From Oscillospiraceae bacterium (lineage in GTDB: Bacteria > Bacillota > Clostridia > Oscillospirales > Oscillospiraceae): a DNA stretch of 64,000 nucleotides. Below, one piece after another: positions 55,001 to 62,370 of this stretch. The stretch spans positions 1 through 64,000 of the forward strand of contig CAJTEA010000012.1 in assembly GCA_910575265.1 (NCBI GenBank), in the 5' to 3' direction. The notes beneath the pieces were generated by a model. It was not told the DNA's origin. It made no database searches and was given only the letters and a program-made list of their open reading frames with translations. A program made the translations under genes and the position numbers. Every line of letters starts with the position of its first letter. Position 1 is the first letter of the stretch.

Positions 55001-56230
55001 GGCGCTGTCCAGCCAGCCGGCCCCCTCCTCCCCCATGGGGGTCCCGCTGTCGGGGAGATCGGCCAGAATACCCAGACGCAGCTCCGGGCCGGCGTCCCGG
55101 TTGGCCAGGCGGTAGCGCTCCAGCAGCGCCGCCAGCCCGGGGCCGCTGTCCTCCCCGGTGAGGAGGGACACCACCACGCACAGAGCGCGCCCCGCCTTGG
55201 GAATACCTCCCTCCAGCTCCATCCTGGGCACCGGCCGGGGACGGACCAGATGAACCAGCAGAAAGTCCAGCCCGTTTTTCACAATATCGGACAGGGGCAG
55301 CAGGAGGAGCAGCGCCGCCGCTGGTGTCCCCGCCGCCCGCCACAGGGCCAGGGCGGCAAGCAGCGACAGCCCCAGCACCCCGGCGGCATAGCTCATTCCG
55401 GAGCGGATACGTTCCGGCTTCCCCAAAGGCTCCCGGTAGAGATACCAGCCCACATGGCGGCGGGGGCCTTTCCCCTTTTGAGCCAGATCCAGCGCCCCGC
55501 GGGCGGCTTCCCCCTCCCCCAGGCCATATTTTTTGGCCAGCTGGCACACCCGCTGCCGGTAGCGGCGGCGGGTATCCTCGTCCATGCCGGAGTAGCGGCG
55601 GGCGGGATCCTGGCTCAAAATCCGCTCCACCTGGCTGGCGCCCTCCAGCAGGGCGCTCCACTCCGCCCCGGACAGCGCCCGCAGAGCGGTGAAGATGGGG
55701 GCCATCTCCTCGGGGGGCACCCTGTCCTCCTTGAGGGCCTCCAGGTCGCCGCACCGCTCCGCCAGCCGCTCCACCAGCGCCCCGGCCAGCGCGGGAACCA
55801 GCAGGGACAGCTCCTGTTCCGTCAGCGGATGGACCGACTGAAACCCTTCCAGATAAAGAGCCAGCCGCCCCTGATCCAGGTCCGGCACCGCCCACAGAGC
55901 GCCCTTGGCGCAGTGCTGGAGCAGGGAGGCACCCCGTTTTGTCCCCCGCAGAGGCCTTCCGCCCCTCAGGGCATTCCGGGCCCGCTCCCCCTCGCGTATG
56001 GCCAGATAGTGGTTGTCCAGCAGCCACTCCGCCCCGCCGGGCAGGGCGGACTGTCCAGCGCTCCAGCCGTTCAGCGCCGTATGAGCCCGGTTTACTCGTT
56101 TCAGATCCGCCTTCAGCGCTCCGGCCAGACCGCGGCAGGACACGGTTCCGCTCACCTCAGCTTCCTTCGCGGCGTTGACGGCGTATTTTTTCAGATGGAC
56201 CTCATCCATGGGAACGTGGGGGGTATTCAT
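49079..56230 (-). CDS. Cyclic beta-glucan synthase-type giant membrane enzyme (GT84 and GH94 domains)
   Basis: About 2,383 residues. Order of domains: a helical N-terminal part; a membrane segment (about 290-330); a glycosyltransferase region with VITLDSDTSLN (about 484) and LHRWIRGDWQLLPWL (about 640); membrane segments at about 684, 741 and 814; a glycoamylase-like domain with GISESGFYAFDPGMSYQYKA (about 1118); and a C-terminal GH94 phosphorylase-like part with MGSGDWNDGMD (general acid, about 2080) and KKSDQCQIDSIAQ. This is the layout of NdvB/ChvB enzymes making cyclic beta-1,2-glucan. It is somewhat shorter than the 2,800-residue examples. ATG 56230 has AGGAGG 9 nt upstream. The product in this organism is not proven. 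Confidence 0.9.
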   Translation of the reverse strand: MNTPHVPMDEVHLKKYAVNAAKEAEVSGTVSCRGLAGALKADLKRVNRAHTALNGWSAGQSALPGGAEWLLDNHYLAIREGERARNALRGGRPLRGTKRGASLLQHCAKGALWAVPDLDQGRLALYLEGFQSVHPLTEQELSLLVPALAGALVERLAERCGDLEALKEDRVPPEEMAPIFTALRALSGAEWSALLEGASQVERILSQDPARRYSGMDEDTRRRYRQRVCQLAKKYGLGEGEAARGALDLAQKGKGPRRHVGWYLYREPLGKPERIRSGMSYAAGVLGLSLLAALALWRAAGTPAAALLLLLPLSDIVKNGLDFLLVHLVRPRPVPRMELEGGIPKAGRALCVVVSLLTGEDSGPGLAALLERYRLANRDAGPELRLGILADLPDSGTPMGEEGAGWLDSARRAVDALNEKYGGGFYLFFRAPTFSERDERYMGWERKRGALTELVRLLKGKHTGLEVKSGEKGWLRSVKYVITLDSDTSLNVGTARELTGAMLHPLNQPVIDPRSRVVTAGHALFQPRVAVELAAANRSFFSRVFGGLGGVDPYGSTASDVYHDLFDQGTYTGKGIFSVDAFYTCLDSRFPDNTILSHDLLEGSCLRAGLLGEVELTDGCPWQVYSYFARLHRWIRGDWQLLPWLGGRVPDGHGGKEANPLPPLARWKMFDNLRRSLSPVFTLLTLVLGMCFSGRVFAWAGGVAVLAAASNLLLSGAELAVRRGGKRRRYHSTVIAGLAGAILQTAIQLIFLPYQAYISLTAISSALWRMTVSHKNLLAWVTAAQTEKGKGTVWFYCEKAWFSAAVGAFVLLFAQLRFGKAVGIVWLLAPVLAWAVSRPSGQKKALPPADRAFLLHEAALIWRYFDKFLRPEDHYLPPDNWQEQPGPALARRTSPTNIGMALLSALAAADLDLTPRKRAVELISHILDTVEGLDKWKGHLYNWYDTASAKPLHPRYVSTVDSGNLRGCLIALREGLYQWGEDVLARRAERLSNAMDCAPLFDRERRLFSIGYEVEQDRLTDGVYDLMASEARQTSFISVARGEVPARHWRRLGRMLVGDNDYCGMASWTGTMFEYFMPNLLLPCEPNSFLYETLAFCVYAQKRRGDKTKKPWGISESGFYAFDPGMSYQYKAHGVQVLGLKRGLDTELVVSPYSSFLALLLAPRSALRNLRRLRDMGLEGRYGLYEAVDYTPARLTGHEDYEVVRSYMSHHLGMSLVAIDNVLRNNVMQKRFMKDCDMSAYRELLQERVPVGAPIMRQEERDFPTKLRPASGPALERAGERFGRRFPACHLVTNGGYSVLACDNGLTSSRAGEMAVVLARPGEYYAPAGVSAFFNGPGGLLGLTPAPLYQREGSYRWEFHAGGAAWSSERAGLSARMTLSIPRRENGELRRVELTWRGKKRLEGELLFYLEPALCPQRDFDAHPAFSRLFLECSLEGNGALFRRRPRGEEESVYLSAAWTGEGSSAALDRSAALGRGGLRGLPNRGLGPLQADAGSDPCLMVRIPVSLAPGGRVSCSLALALGDSAQFAQMGTRRMLEGRDGGGASLAPVARKLALSERDALAAFDLLARLAAAGEAGDRPPQSALWPYGISGDVPIAAGTLSGEEDTERAALWCRWHQLLSRAGYPFDLVLLLEEGGDYRRPLRSALLEELKKLGAESALGAKGGVHLADPSAAPAALAWAKAVLPLEEWDAAETIDPPPPVRLSPGPAPWEMEGDTVTIRAGERLPPVGWSQVLCDPEFGWLTDETGAGLLWSGGNAREGRLTPWANDPLAVGGQETVTVSLNGVSHSVFASGDGLPCTVTYGPGFARWEKELPGGKLITEGFVPLEENRRILRFTLAGGSGRVAYRLGEGEPISAALPDGQPVALVTKEREGRPCSRLFREAFWEEEARTLAWWKDKVSALTVKTPSGALDRYLNGWCLYQVTACRLMARTSQYQNGGAFGFRDQLQDAAALVYTWPGRTREQLLLAASRQFEEGDVQHWWHPPQGAGVRTRVSDDLLWLPWVLCRYCNLTGDWDVLEEEVPYLSARPLEPGERDRYEVPRTSEKRDSLYRHGLAAIQRALNRGAGPHGLAGMGSGDWNDGMDRVEGESVWLTWFLAAVLQDYSALCRRKGEEDTVQELLKRADALIQAARNAWDGGWYRRGYYRDGTPLGSKKSDQCQIDSIAQSFALFPKGTDRQRADEAVSSALDRLFDREAGVARLFDPAFDSEGEKDPGYIKGYPAGVRENGGQYTHASVWLAMACFRLDRPRDGWAVLNALLPENHPTGLYRAEPYVIAADVSYAPGRIGRAGWSWYTGAAGWYWQIAVRELLGLKVTEGALTVEPNLPPDWPGYEADWKLPGGTLAVSVKRAGTYSAALDGKPVEGGVPLGALAGNHRLEVTI

Positions 56231-56326
56231 CAAAAGCGACCTCCTGGCGGCATATTCTTTTTCAGTCTCCCCCGGCTATGGCGGAATATACCAAAAAGGA
56301 GGCAACCCTCACGCAAGGAATTTTAC

Positions 56327-56355
56327 TTGACAAACAGGGAAAACTGTGGTAGCAT
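56327..56355 (+). promoter_or_regulatory. Promoter of the ylxM-ffh-rpsP-khpA-rimM operon
   Basis: TTGACA (56327-56332), 17-nt spacer, TAGCAT (56350-56355), about 55 nt before ylxM and divergent from the glucan synthase gene. Confidence 0.65.
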
Positions 56356-56410
56356 TTCTATCGTAAAGCGATATGCCTTTACATTTTTGATGCAGAGGGG
56401 GTCGTGCTCC

Positions 56411-56776
56411 ATGAAAAATCAGGCCTACCGTATGACCATGCTCTTCGATTTCTACGGCGACGTCCTGACCGACCGCCAGAAGGAGTTTTACGACCTCTAC
56501 TACAACGAGGACCTGTCCCTTGGGGAGATCGCCGAGAACTATGGCATTACCCGTCAGGGCGTCCGGGACGTGATTGTCCGGGCGGAAGCTGTCCTCACCG
56601 AGCTGGAGGACAAAACCGGCCTGATCAAGCGCTTCCACACCATGCGCCGCCAGCTGGAGCAGCTCCACGGCGACGCCAAACGGATGGCGGAGCTCACCCT
56701 CCGGCTGGACAACGCCGAGCTGGAAACCCTCGCCCAGCGCGTCCGGGACACCGCCGAGACCCTTTTGAAGGAGTAA
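56411..56776 (+). CDS. ylxM: YlxM/p13-family DNA-binding protein
   Basis: 121 residues, UPF0122 family. MTMLFDFYGDVLTDRQKEFY and LSLGEIAENYGITRQGVRDV form a sigma-region-4-like helix-turn-helix. YlxM is always found before ffh in Firmicutes and is thought to modulate the signal recognition particle. ATG 56411 follows GAGGGGGT. It ends 3 nt before ffh. Confidence 0.93.
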   Translation: MKNQAYRMTMLFDFYGDVLTDRQKEFYDLYYNEDLSLGEIAENYGITRQGVRDVIVRAEAVLTELEDKTGLIKRFHTMRRQLEQLHGDAKRMAELTLRLDNAELETLAQRVRDTAETLLKE

Positions 56777-56779
56777 GCC

Positions 56780-58153
56780 ATGGCATTTGAAGGACTTTCT
56801 GAAAAGCTGTCCGCCGCCTTTAAAAAGCTGCGAGGCAAGGGCCGGCTCTCCGAAGCCGACGTGAAGGAGGCCATGCGGGAAATCCGCCTCGCCCTCCTGG
56901 AGGCCGATGTCAGCTTCAAGGTGGTCAAGCAGTTTGTGGCCCAGGTCACTGAGAAGGCGGTGGGGGCCGATGTGCTGGAGGCCCTGTCCCCCGCCCAGCA
57001 GATCATTAAAATTGTCAACCAGGAGCTCACCCAGCTGATGGGCGGCTCCGCCGCCAAGCTGGAGATTTCCTCCAAACCGCCCACGGTGGTCATGATGGTG
57101 GGCCTTCAGGGCGCGGGCAAGACCACCAACGGAGCCAAGCTGGCCGGCCTGATGAAAAAGCAGAACGGCAAGCGGCCCCTGCTGGCCGCCTGCGACATCT
57201 ACCGCCCCGCCGCCATTCAGCAGCTGGAGGTGGTGGGCGGTCAGCTGGGCATCCCCGTGTTCCAGATGGGCCAGACCAACCCGGTGGACATCGCCAGAGC
57301 CGCCGTGGAGCACGCCACAGCCCACGGCAACGACATGGTGTTTCTGGACACCGCCGGCCGGCTCCACGTGGACGAGGAGCTGATGGACGAGCTGCGCAAC
57401 ATCAAGGCCGCCGTGGAACCCACCGAGATTCTCCTGGTGGTAGACGCCATGATCGGCCAGGACGCGGTGAACGCCGCCAAGGCCTTTGACGACGCGCTGG
57501 ACATCGACGGCGTGGTTCTCACCAAGCTGGACGGCGACGCCCGGGGCGGCGCTGCCCTGTCCATTAAAGCGGTCACCGGCAAGCCCATCAAGTTTGTGGG
57601 TATGGGGGAAAAGCTGGACCAGATTGAGGTCTTTCATCCCGACCGGATGGCCAGCCGAATCCTGGGCATGGGGGACATGCTCTCCCTCATTGAGAAGGCG
57701 GAGCAGAATTTCGATCAGAAAAAGGCCCTGGAGCTCCAGGAGAAGCTGCGGAAAAACAAGTTTACCCTCACCGACTTCTACGACCAGATGAAGCAGCTGA
57801 AAAACATGGGTTCCCTCACCGAGATCGCCGGGATGCTCCCCGGGGTGAAAGCCAGCGACCTGGAGGGGGCCTCCATGGACGGAAAGCTCCTCCAGCGGAT
57901 GGAGGCCATTATACTGTCCATGACCCCCGCCGAGCGGGAGGACCCCAAGCTGCTCAACTCCAGCCGGAAAAAGCGGATCGCCGCCGGCTCCGGTACCCAG
58001 GTGGTGGACATCAACCGGCTGCTGAAGCAGTTCGACATGCTTCAGGCCATGACCAAGCAGTTTTCTGGCGGCAAGCTGCCCAAAAACCTGCGGAAGATGA
58101 TGGGCAAAAAGGGCCGGGGCATGCGGGGCGGAATGCCCGGTATGCCGTTTTAA
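56780..58153 (+). CDS. ffh: Signal recognition particle GTPase Ffh
   Basis: 457 residues. N domain (1-90), G domain with GLQGAGKTT (108-116), DTAGRLH (about 192) and TKLDGDARGGA (about 250), and a methionine-rich M domain ending in MMGKKGRGMRGGMPGMPF, which binds SRP RNA and signal sequences. Targets membrane and secreted proteins co-translationally. Complete. Confidence 0.98.
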   Translation: MAFEGLSEKLSAAFKKLRGKGRLSEADVKEAMREIRLALLEADVSFKVVKQFVAQVTEKAVGADVLEALSPAQQIIKIVNQELTQLMGGSAAKLEISSKPPTVVMMVGLQGAGKTTNGAKLAGLMKKQNGKRPLLAACDIYRPAAIQQLEVVGGQLGIPVFQMGQTNPVDIARAAVEHATAHGNDMVFLDTAGRLHVDEELMDELRNIKAAVEPTEILLVVDAMIGQDAVNAAKAFDDALDIDGVVLTKLDGDARGGAALSIKAVTGKPIKFVGMGEKLDQIEVFHPDRMASRILGMGDMLSLIEKAEQNFDQKKALELQEKLRKNKFTLTDFYDQMKQLKNMGSLTEIAGMLPGVKASDLEGASMDGKLLQRMEAIILSMTPAEREDPKLLNSSRKKRIAAGSGTQVVDINRLLKQFDMLQAMTKQFSGGKLPKNLRKMMGKKGRGMRGGMPGMPF

Positions 58154-58219
58154 ACCGTTGGCGAAGCGCCCCGCGCGCTTTCCATATAACCAAACAAATT
58201 CATTTGGAGGTGAAGATAC

Positions 58220-58459
58220 ATGGTTAAAATCAGACTGCGCCGCATGGGCGCCAAGAAGGCCCCCTTCTACCGCATCGTGGTAGCCGACTCCCGCTATCCC
58301 CGTGACGGTCGTTTCATCGAGGAAATCGGCTTCTACAATCCCACCACCGATCCCAGCGAGCTGAAGGTGGATGTGGACCGGGCCCAGGCCTGGATCAAGA
58401 CCGGCGCTCAGCCCACCGAGACCGTCCGCGACCTGCTGAAAAAAGCCGGCGCCCTGTAA
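58220..58459 (+). CDS. rpsP: Ribosomal protein S16
   Basis: 79 residues, normal length. [20 protein letters not shown] is the S16 signature, with [20 protein letters not shown] after it. GGAGGTGAAGATAC precedes ATG 58220. A 66-nt spacer from ffh. Component of the 30S subunit. Confidence 0.98.
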   Translation: MVKIRLRRMGAKKAPFYRIVVADSRYPRDGRFIEEIGFYNPTTDPSELKVDVDRAQAWIKTGAQPTETVRDLLKKAGAL

Positions 58460-58474
58460 GGCTGGAGGTCATGC

Positions 58475-58705
58475 ATGAAAGAGCTTCTCACCTACGTGGC
58501 CCAGAACCTGGTGGAGCACCCCGAGCAGGTGTCTGTCACTGAGGTCGAGGGCGACGGCGAGACCGTCCTGGAGCTCCGGGTCGCTCCGGAGGACATGGGC
58601 AAGGTGATCGGCCGTCAGGGCCGTATCGCCAAGGAAATCCGTATTCTGATGCGCTCCGCCGCCCAGCGGGCCGGCAAGCGGATCAATGTGGAGATCGTCG
58701 ATTAA
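58475..58705 (+). CDS. khpA: KH-domain RNA-binding protein KhpA (YlqC)
   Basis: 76 residues with a single KH domain; the GxxG loop is in VIGRQGRIAKEIRIL (about 45-50). KhpA/KhpB complexes bind many RNAs and influence cell division and elongation in Firmicutes. GGAGGTCATGC precedes the start. 15 nt after rpsP. Confidence 0.94.
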   Translation: MKELLTYVAQNLVEHPEQVSVTEVEGDGETVLELRVAPEDMGKVIGRQGRIAKEIRILMRSAAQRAGKRINVEIVD

Positions 58706-58709
58706 GACA

Positions 58710-58736
58710 AAAGGCGCGGGAGTTTCCCGCGCCTTT
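58710..58736 (+). terminator. Strong hairpin between khpA and rimM
   Basis: AAAGGCGCGGGA pairs perfectly with TCCCGCGCCTTT around a 3-nt loop, starting 4 nt after the khpA stop and ending 19 nt before rimM. There is no T tract beyond TTT, so it may only partly terminate or may protect the upstream mRNA. Confidence 0.65.
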
Positions 58737-58755
58737 GCGCTATGGAGGATCACGT

Positions 58756-59253
58756 ATGTTACAGCAATATTTAGAGGTGGGCAAGGTCACCAATGTCCAC
58801 GGTTTGCGGGGCGAGGTGAGGGTACAGCCCTGGGCGGACTCGCCGGAGTTTCTGTGCCAGTTCAAGACCCTGTATGTGGACGAGGCCCACTTTCCCATGA
58901 CGGTGGAGCGTGCCCGGATCCACAAGAATATGGTTATCATCAAATTTGAGGGCCCCACCGACGTGCCCAGCGCCCTGTCTCTGCGCAACGCCATTTTGTA
59001 TATTGACCGGGCGGACGCCCCGCTGCCGGAGGGCGCCTTTTTCCTGGCCGACCTCTACGGCCTGGAGGCCCGGGACGCCGCCACCGGCGAGATTTTGGGC
59101 AAGATCGCCGATGTGCTCACCCTGCCCGCCAACAATGTCTATGTGGTCAGGGGCGGCGCACGGGAGCTGATGATCCCCGCCGTCCCCCAGTTCATCGCGG
59201 AGACCAACGTGGAGGAGGGCTTTGTCCGCGTCAATATGATAGAGGGCCTTTGA
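58756..59253 (+). CDS. rimM: Ribosome maturation factor RimM
   Basis: About 165 residues. N-terminal RimM domain begins LEVGKVTNVHGLRGEVRVQP; the PRC-barrel domain follows from about residue 95 (FFLADLYGLEARDAATGEIL) to the ANNVYVVRGG and MIPAVPQFI motifs. It helps assemble the 30S head with S19. ATG 58756 has GGAGGATCACGT upstream; the ATG 21 nt earlier lies inside the preceding hairpin. In most Firmicutes trmD and rplS follow, but here a terminator does. Confidence 0.94.
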   Translation: MLQQYLEVGKVTNVHGLRGEVRVQPWADSPEFLCQFKTLYVDEAHFPMTVERARIHKNMVIIKFEGPTDVPSALSLRNAILYIDRADAPLPEGAFFLADLYGLEARDAATGEILGKIADVLTLPANNVYVVRGGARELMIPAVPQFIAETNVEEGFVRVNMIEGL

Positions 59254-59259
59254 GCCGCG

Positions 59260-59291
59260 GCGGTATGGGATCGCTCCATACCGCTGTTTTT
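59260..59291 (+). terminator. Terminator after rimM
   Basis: GCGGTATGG pairs with CCATACCGC, 7-nt loop, followed by TGTTTTTT. It closes the ylxM-rimM operon. From 59,292 to 59,402 there is only the leader of the next gene. Confidence 0.85.
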
Positions 59292-59402
59292 TGAGGGTAA
59301 GCCCTTATATATATCCGACAAAGAGCCGATATACTGAATAGCAAAAGTTGGGAAAAGTCTACAGAGCGGTCCCCAAAATATGAAATGAGGAGTGTATGTT
59401 TT

Positions 59403-61544
59403 ATGTACCTATGGAAACGGGCCAGAAAGGTTCTGGCTGTGGTCAGCTGTCTGGCTATGCTGATGTCACTGATCCCGGCGGCCAGCGCGGCAAACCCTGT
59501 TACAGTTACCTTTGATCAGTACAGCGTCCTGTTCAGCGATGTGCTTTTTGAGGAGGATGTACCTCTTTGGGGCGCGGGCAATACCGCGCGGGCCACTGTA
59601 CGGCTCTATCATGTTCCTGCCAGCAGCACCGTTTCGATCCGTAACGACAGTGACGACCGTTCCGAAATGATCGAAGACGGGAACGCTGGTTTTGATACAC
59701 AGTTTGGCGCCTATGTCGGCCCCAACAGCATACATCGGTACAGTTTGCTGGAGGATGGAGGCATCCGGTTCGAGGGTCTCAGCAACGGCTCTCTTCCGGT
59801 AGAGTTGGGCAAGGTAATCAGCCAGACGGCCGAGGACTGGGTCCGGCAGGCGGGCCTGCGCACCGGAAAAGAGACGCTTGGAATTGTTTTCAGCGGCAAT
59901 ACACGTCAGGATGTGGCGGATATCTACTTTGTTGCGGATGATGGCAAATTCCCTTTGACCAGCTCCGGCAATCAGAACGAAACGCCCACCCGGACGGCGG
60001 CGATGAAGGACAGCGGCTCGGCTTCCATTTCCAAGCTGTCCAAGCAGGAGATTGTTGATCTGCTCAATTCCGCGCCCCTCACCATGCCGGACGCCCCCTT
60101 TGTCACCGCCCCCTCCTGTACGGCCCCCTACTCCCCGGGCAAGGTGAAAACCGAGGTGCTGGACGCCGCAGCGGCCCGGCTGAGCGCTCTGCGCCGCGTC
60201 GCCGGCCTGCCCGCCGTAACCGCGGACCCCGCTCTGTGTGAGGAGGCCCAGTACGGCGCGGTGCTCCTCGCCGCCTCGGAGTTCTCCCACTACCCCGCCC
60301 AGCCCTCCGATATGGATAACAGCTTCTATTCCAAGGGCAAGAGCGCGACCAGCTCCAGCAACATCTACGCCGGCCTTCCGCTTACTTACACACCGGACGG
60401 CTTTATGGATGACAGCGACGGCGGCAACATCGACCGTCTGGGCCACCGCCGCTGGCAGCTCAATCCTCAGCTGGGCAAGGTGGGCTTTGGCTACGCCGTT
60501 GTGAACACGGGCTATCGAAATTACACAGCGGAAAAGGTCTTTGACCGCAGTGGAACCACCTCGGATTACAATTTCATCGCCTGGCCCTCCTCCGGCAACT
60601 TCCCCAACGACCTGAGCGCCTTTGAGAAAAACACCGCCTGGAGCGTCACCCTGAACCCCTCCCGATACCAGACCCCCAGCGCCTCCTCGGTAAGCGTGAC
60701 TCTCACCCGGGAGTCGGACGGCAAAAGCTGGAGCTTTTCCGGACGGAACAGCTATCAGGCCAGCGGCTCCGGGCTCTACTTCAATGTGGAGACCAACGGC
60801 TACGGCGTCAATAACTGTATCATCTTCCGTCCCGACGGAATCGACAAGTATGAGGGCATATACACGGTAACCATCAGCGGCCTGAGCCCCAAAAGCGGCT
60901 CCGATTCCAGTCTGTCCTATCAGGTAGACTTTTTCAGCTCGAAGGACTACACCCCCACGCCTACAACGCCTACAACGCCTACAACGCCTACAACGCCTAC
61001 AACGCCCACCAATCCCACTACGGTCACCTTCTCTGATGTAAAATCCACCGACTGGTTCAAGACCTACGTGGAGAAGGCGGCCACCGCCGGGCTCATCAAC
61101 GGCACCGGTAACGGGAAATACGAGCCCCAGGCTAATCTGGAGCTCGCTCAGGCCATGGTCCTGGCCTACCAGATCGACAGCAAGGCCACCGGCCGGACCC
61201 TGCCCCAGGCCTCTGGTGCGTGGTACATGCCTTACTACCAGTACTGCCTGGACAACGGCATCATCACCGCCAGTCAGGTGAGCCAGTCCGACCTGACCCG
61301 GAAGGCCAGCCGCTTTGAGATGGTGGCTATCCTGGACAAGGCGGTGCCCGCTGACAATCTGAAGCCGGTCAAGACGGTAACCTCCATCCCCGACCTGACG
61401 GAGGGCGCCCCCTATGGCGCTACCGTCTACAAGTGGTACCGGGCGGGCATCCTGTCCGGCGACAGCGAGGGCCGGTTCAACGGCGGCAGCGACATCAGCC
61501 GGGCGGAGATGGCAGTGATTCTCTGCCAGCTCAACGGGCTGTAA
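59403..61544 (+). CDS. Secreted CAP-domain protein with C-terminal SLH repeats
   Basis: About 713 residues. A signal peptide (RARKVLAVVSCLAMLMSLI, cut after PAASA near residue 29) leads to an unassigned region (30-240). A CAP/SCP domain follows at about 250-400 (LSALRRVAGLPAV, ASEFSHYPAQP, DRLGHRRWQLNPQ), then a beta-rich part, a Thr-Pro linker (about 518-540) and two or three SLH motifs (FSDVKSTDWFKTYVEKAATA, YKWYRAGILSGDSEGRF). SLH repeats hold proteins on pyruvylated cell-wall polymer. ATG 59403 has GAGGAGT about 10 nt upstream. A surface role is likely; the CAP function is unknown. Confidence 0.88.
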   Translation: MYLWKRARKVLAVVSCLAMLMSLIPAASAANPVTVTFDQYSVLFSDVLFEEDVPLWGAGNTARATVRLYHVPASSTVSIRNDSDDRSEMIEDGNAGFDTQFGAYVGPNSIHRYSLLEDGGIRFEGLSNGSLPVELGKVISQTAEDWVRQAGLRTGKETLGIVFSGNTRQDVADIYFVADDGKFPLTSSGNQNETPTRTAAMKDSGSASISKLSKQEIVDLLNSAPLTMPDAPFVTAPSCTAPYSPGKVKTEVLDAAAARLSALRRVAGLPAVTADPALCEEAQYGAVLLAASEFSHYPAQPSDMDNSFYSKGKSATSSSNIYAGLPLTYTPDGFMDDSDGGNIDRLGHRRWQLNPQLGKVGFGYAVVNTGYRNYTAEKVFDRSGTTSDYNFIAWPSSGNFPNDLSAFEKNTAWSVTLNPSRYQTPSASSVSVTLTRESDGKSWSFSGRNSYQASGSGLYFNVETNGYGVNNCIIFRPDGIDKYEGIYTVTISGLSPKSGSDSSLSYQVDFFSSKDYTPTPTTPTTPTTPTTPTTPTNPTTVTFSDVKSTDWFKTYVEKAATAGLINGTGNGKYEPQANLELAQAMVLAYQIDSKATGRTLPQASGAWYMPYYQYCLDNGIITASQVSQSDLTRKASRFEMVAILDKAVPADNLKPVKTVTSIPDLTEGAPYGATVYKWYRAGILSGDSEGRFNGGSDISRAEMAVILCQLNGL
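60960..61004 (+). repeat. Five tandem copies of a 9-bp unit in the Thr-Pro linker
   Basis: CCTACAACG is repeated five times without change and encodes Pro-Thr-Thr units. Identical in-frame 9-bp units can expand or contract without shifting the frame. Confidence 0.9.
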
Positions 61545-61551
61545 ACACACC

Positions 61552-61587
61552 AACAGGGCCTCTCCCACCGGAGAGGCCCTGTTTTTT
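61552..61587. terminator. Bidirectional terminator between SLH gene and rnc
   Basis: AACAGGGCCTCTCC pairs with GGAGAGGCCCTGTT around a 4-nt loop, followed by TTTTTT on the plus strand. It serves two convergent genes. Confidence 0.88.
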
Positions 61588-61594
61588 GTCTCAA

Positions 61595-62269
61595 TTATTT
61601 CTTTTCCAGGGTGAGGATGGCGGCCTGGGCGGCCATCTGCTCCGCCTCCTTTTTGCTGCGCCCGGAGCCGGAGCCAATCGGCTCGCCGTTCAGATCCACC
61701 TCCACAAAAAATCGTTTGTTGTGGTCGGGACCCTCCTCCCCCACCAGGCGGTACCGGAGAACCTGTCCGCTCTCCCGCTGAACCAGCTCCTGGAGGGCGG
61801 TCTTGTGGTCCAGGGGCTTGGTCAGTCCGGCAACCTCCCGGGAGAGGATATACTTCTGGACAAACTTCCGGGCGGAACCGATGCCGCCGTCCAGATAGAT
61901 AGCGGCCAGAACGGCCTCCACCGCGTCAGCCTGAATGGAAGGCCGCTCCCGGCCTCCGCCGGAGCTCTCACCCTTGCCCAGGCGCAGATATTCCCCCAGG
62001 TCCAGCTCCCGGGCTACCTCCACCAGGCTCTCCTCACATACCAGCGCCGCCCGGGTGCGGGTCAGGTCCCCCTCGGGCAGATCCGGGTGGCCGCGGTACA
62101 GGTGGTCGGCCACCACCATACCCAGAATGGAATCTCCCAGAAACTCCAGCCGCTCGTTGCTTTGCAGCCTGCCCCGGCTCTCATTGGCCCGGGAGCTGTG
62201 GGTCAGCGCGTTCTCCAGCAGCGAGGCGTCCTGAAAGGTATAGCCCAGTTTTTCTTCCAATGTCTTCAT
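61595..62269 (-). CDS. rnc: Ribonuclease III
   Basis: 224 residues. Catalytic domain with NERLEFLGDSILGMVVADHL (about 40-60) and the second acidic motif ADAVEAVLAAIYLDGG (about 113-128). The double-stranded RNA-binding domain is at the C-terminus (KTALQELVQRESGQVLRYRL, then GSGRSKKEAEQMAA). Cleaves double-stranded RNA, including rRNA precursors. Follows acpP, as is common in Firmicutes (usually with smc and ftsY after it, absent here). Confidence 0.96.
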   Translation of the reverse strand: MKTLEEKLGYTFQDASLLENALTHSSRANESRGRLQSNERLEFLGDSILGMVVADHLYRGHPDLPEGDLTRTRAALVCEESLVEVARELDLGEYLRLGKGESSGGGRERPSIQADAVEAVLAAIYLDGGIGSARKFVQKYILSREVAGLTKPLDHKTALQELVQRESGQVLRYRLVGEEGPDHNKRFFVEVDLNGEPIGSGSGRSKKEAEQMAAQAAILTLEKK

Positions 62270-62327
62270 AACCGTTAACTCCTTGAAGCCCTCTCCCCGC
62301 TTTCACGCGCGGGCCCTCCTGAGAATG

Positions 62328-62355
62328 CGGAACTCCGCCTGAAGGCGGAGTTCCG
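62328..62355 (-). terminator. Strong hairpin between acpP and rnc
   Basis: CGGAACTCCGCC pairs perfectly with GGCGGAGTTCCG around 4 nt, 16 nt after the acpP stop on the minus strand. No T tract follows, so it may be a processing or stabilising structure rather than a full stop. Confidence 0.6.
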
Positions 62356-62370
62356 TCAGCGTTACATCTG

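Noticed and set aside
60960-61004. CRISPR-like array
   Set aside because: Units are contiguous 9-bp tandem repeats in a coding linker with no spacers.
59466-61568. 700-codon minus-strand frame opposite the SLH protein
   Set aside because: Shadow of the codon bias in the true gene; contains translated repeat CRRCRR from the 9-bp unit.
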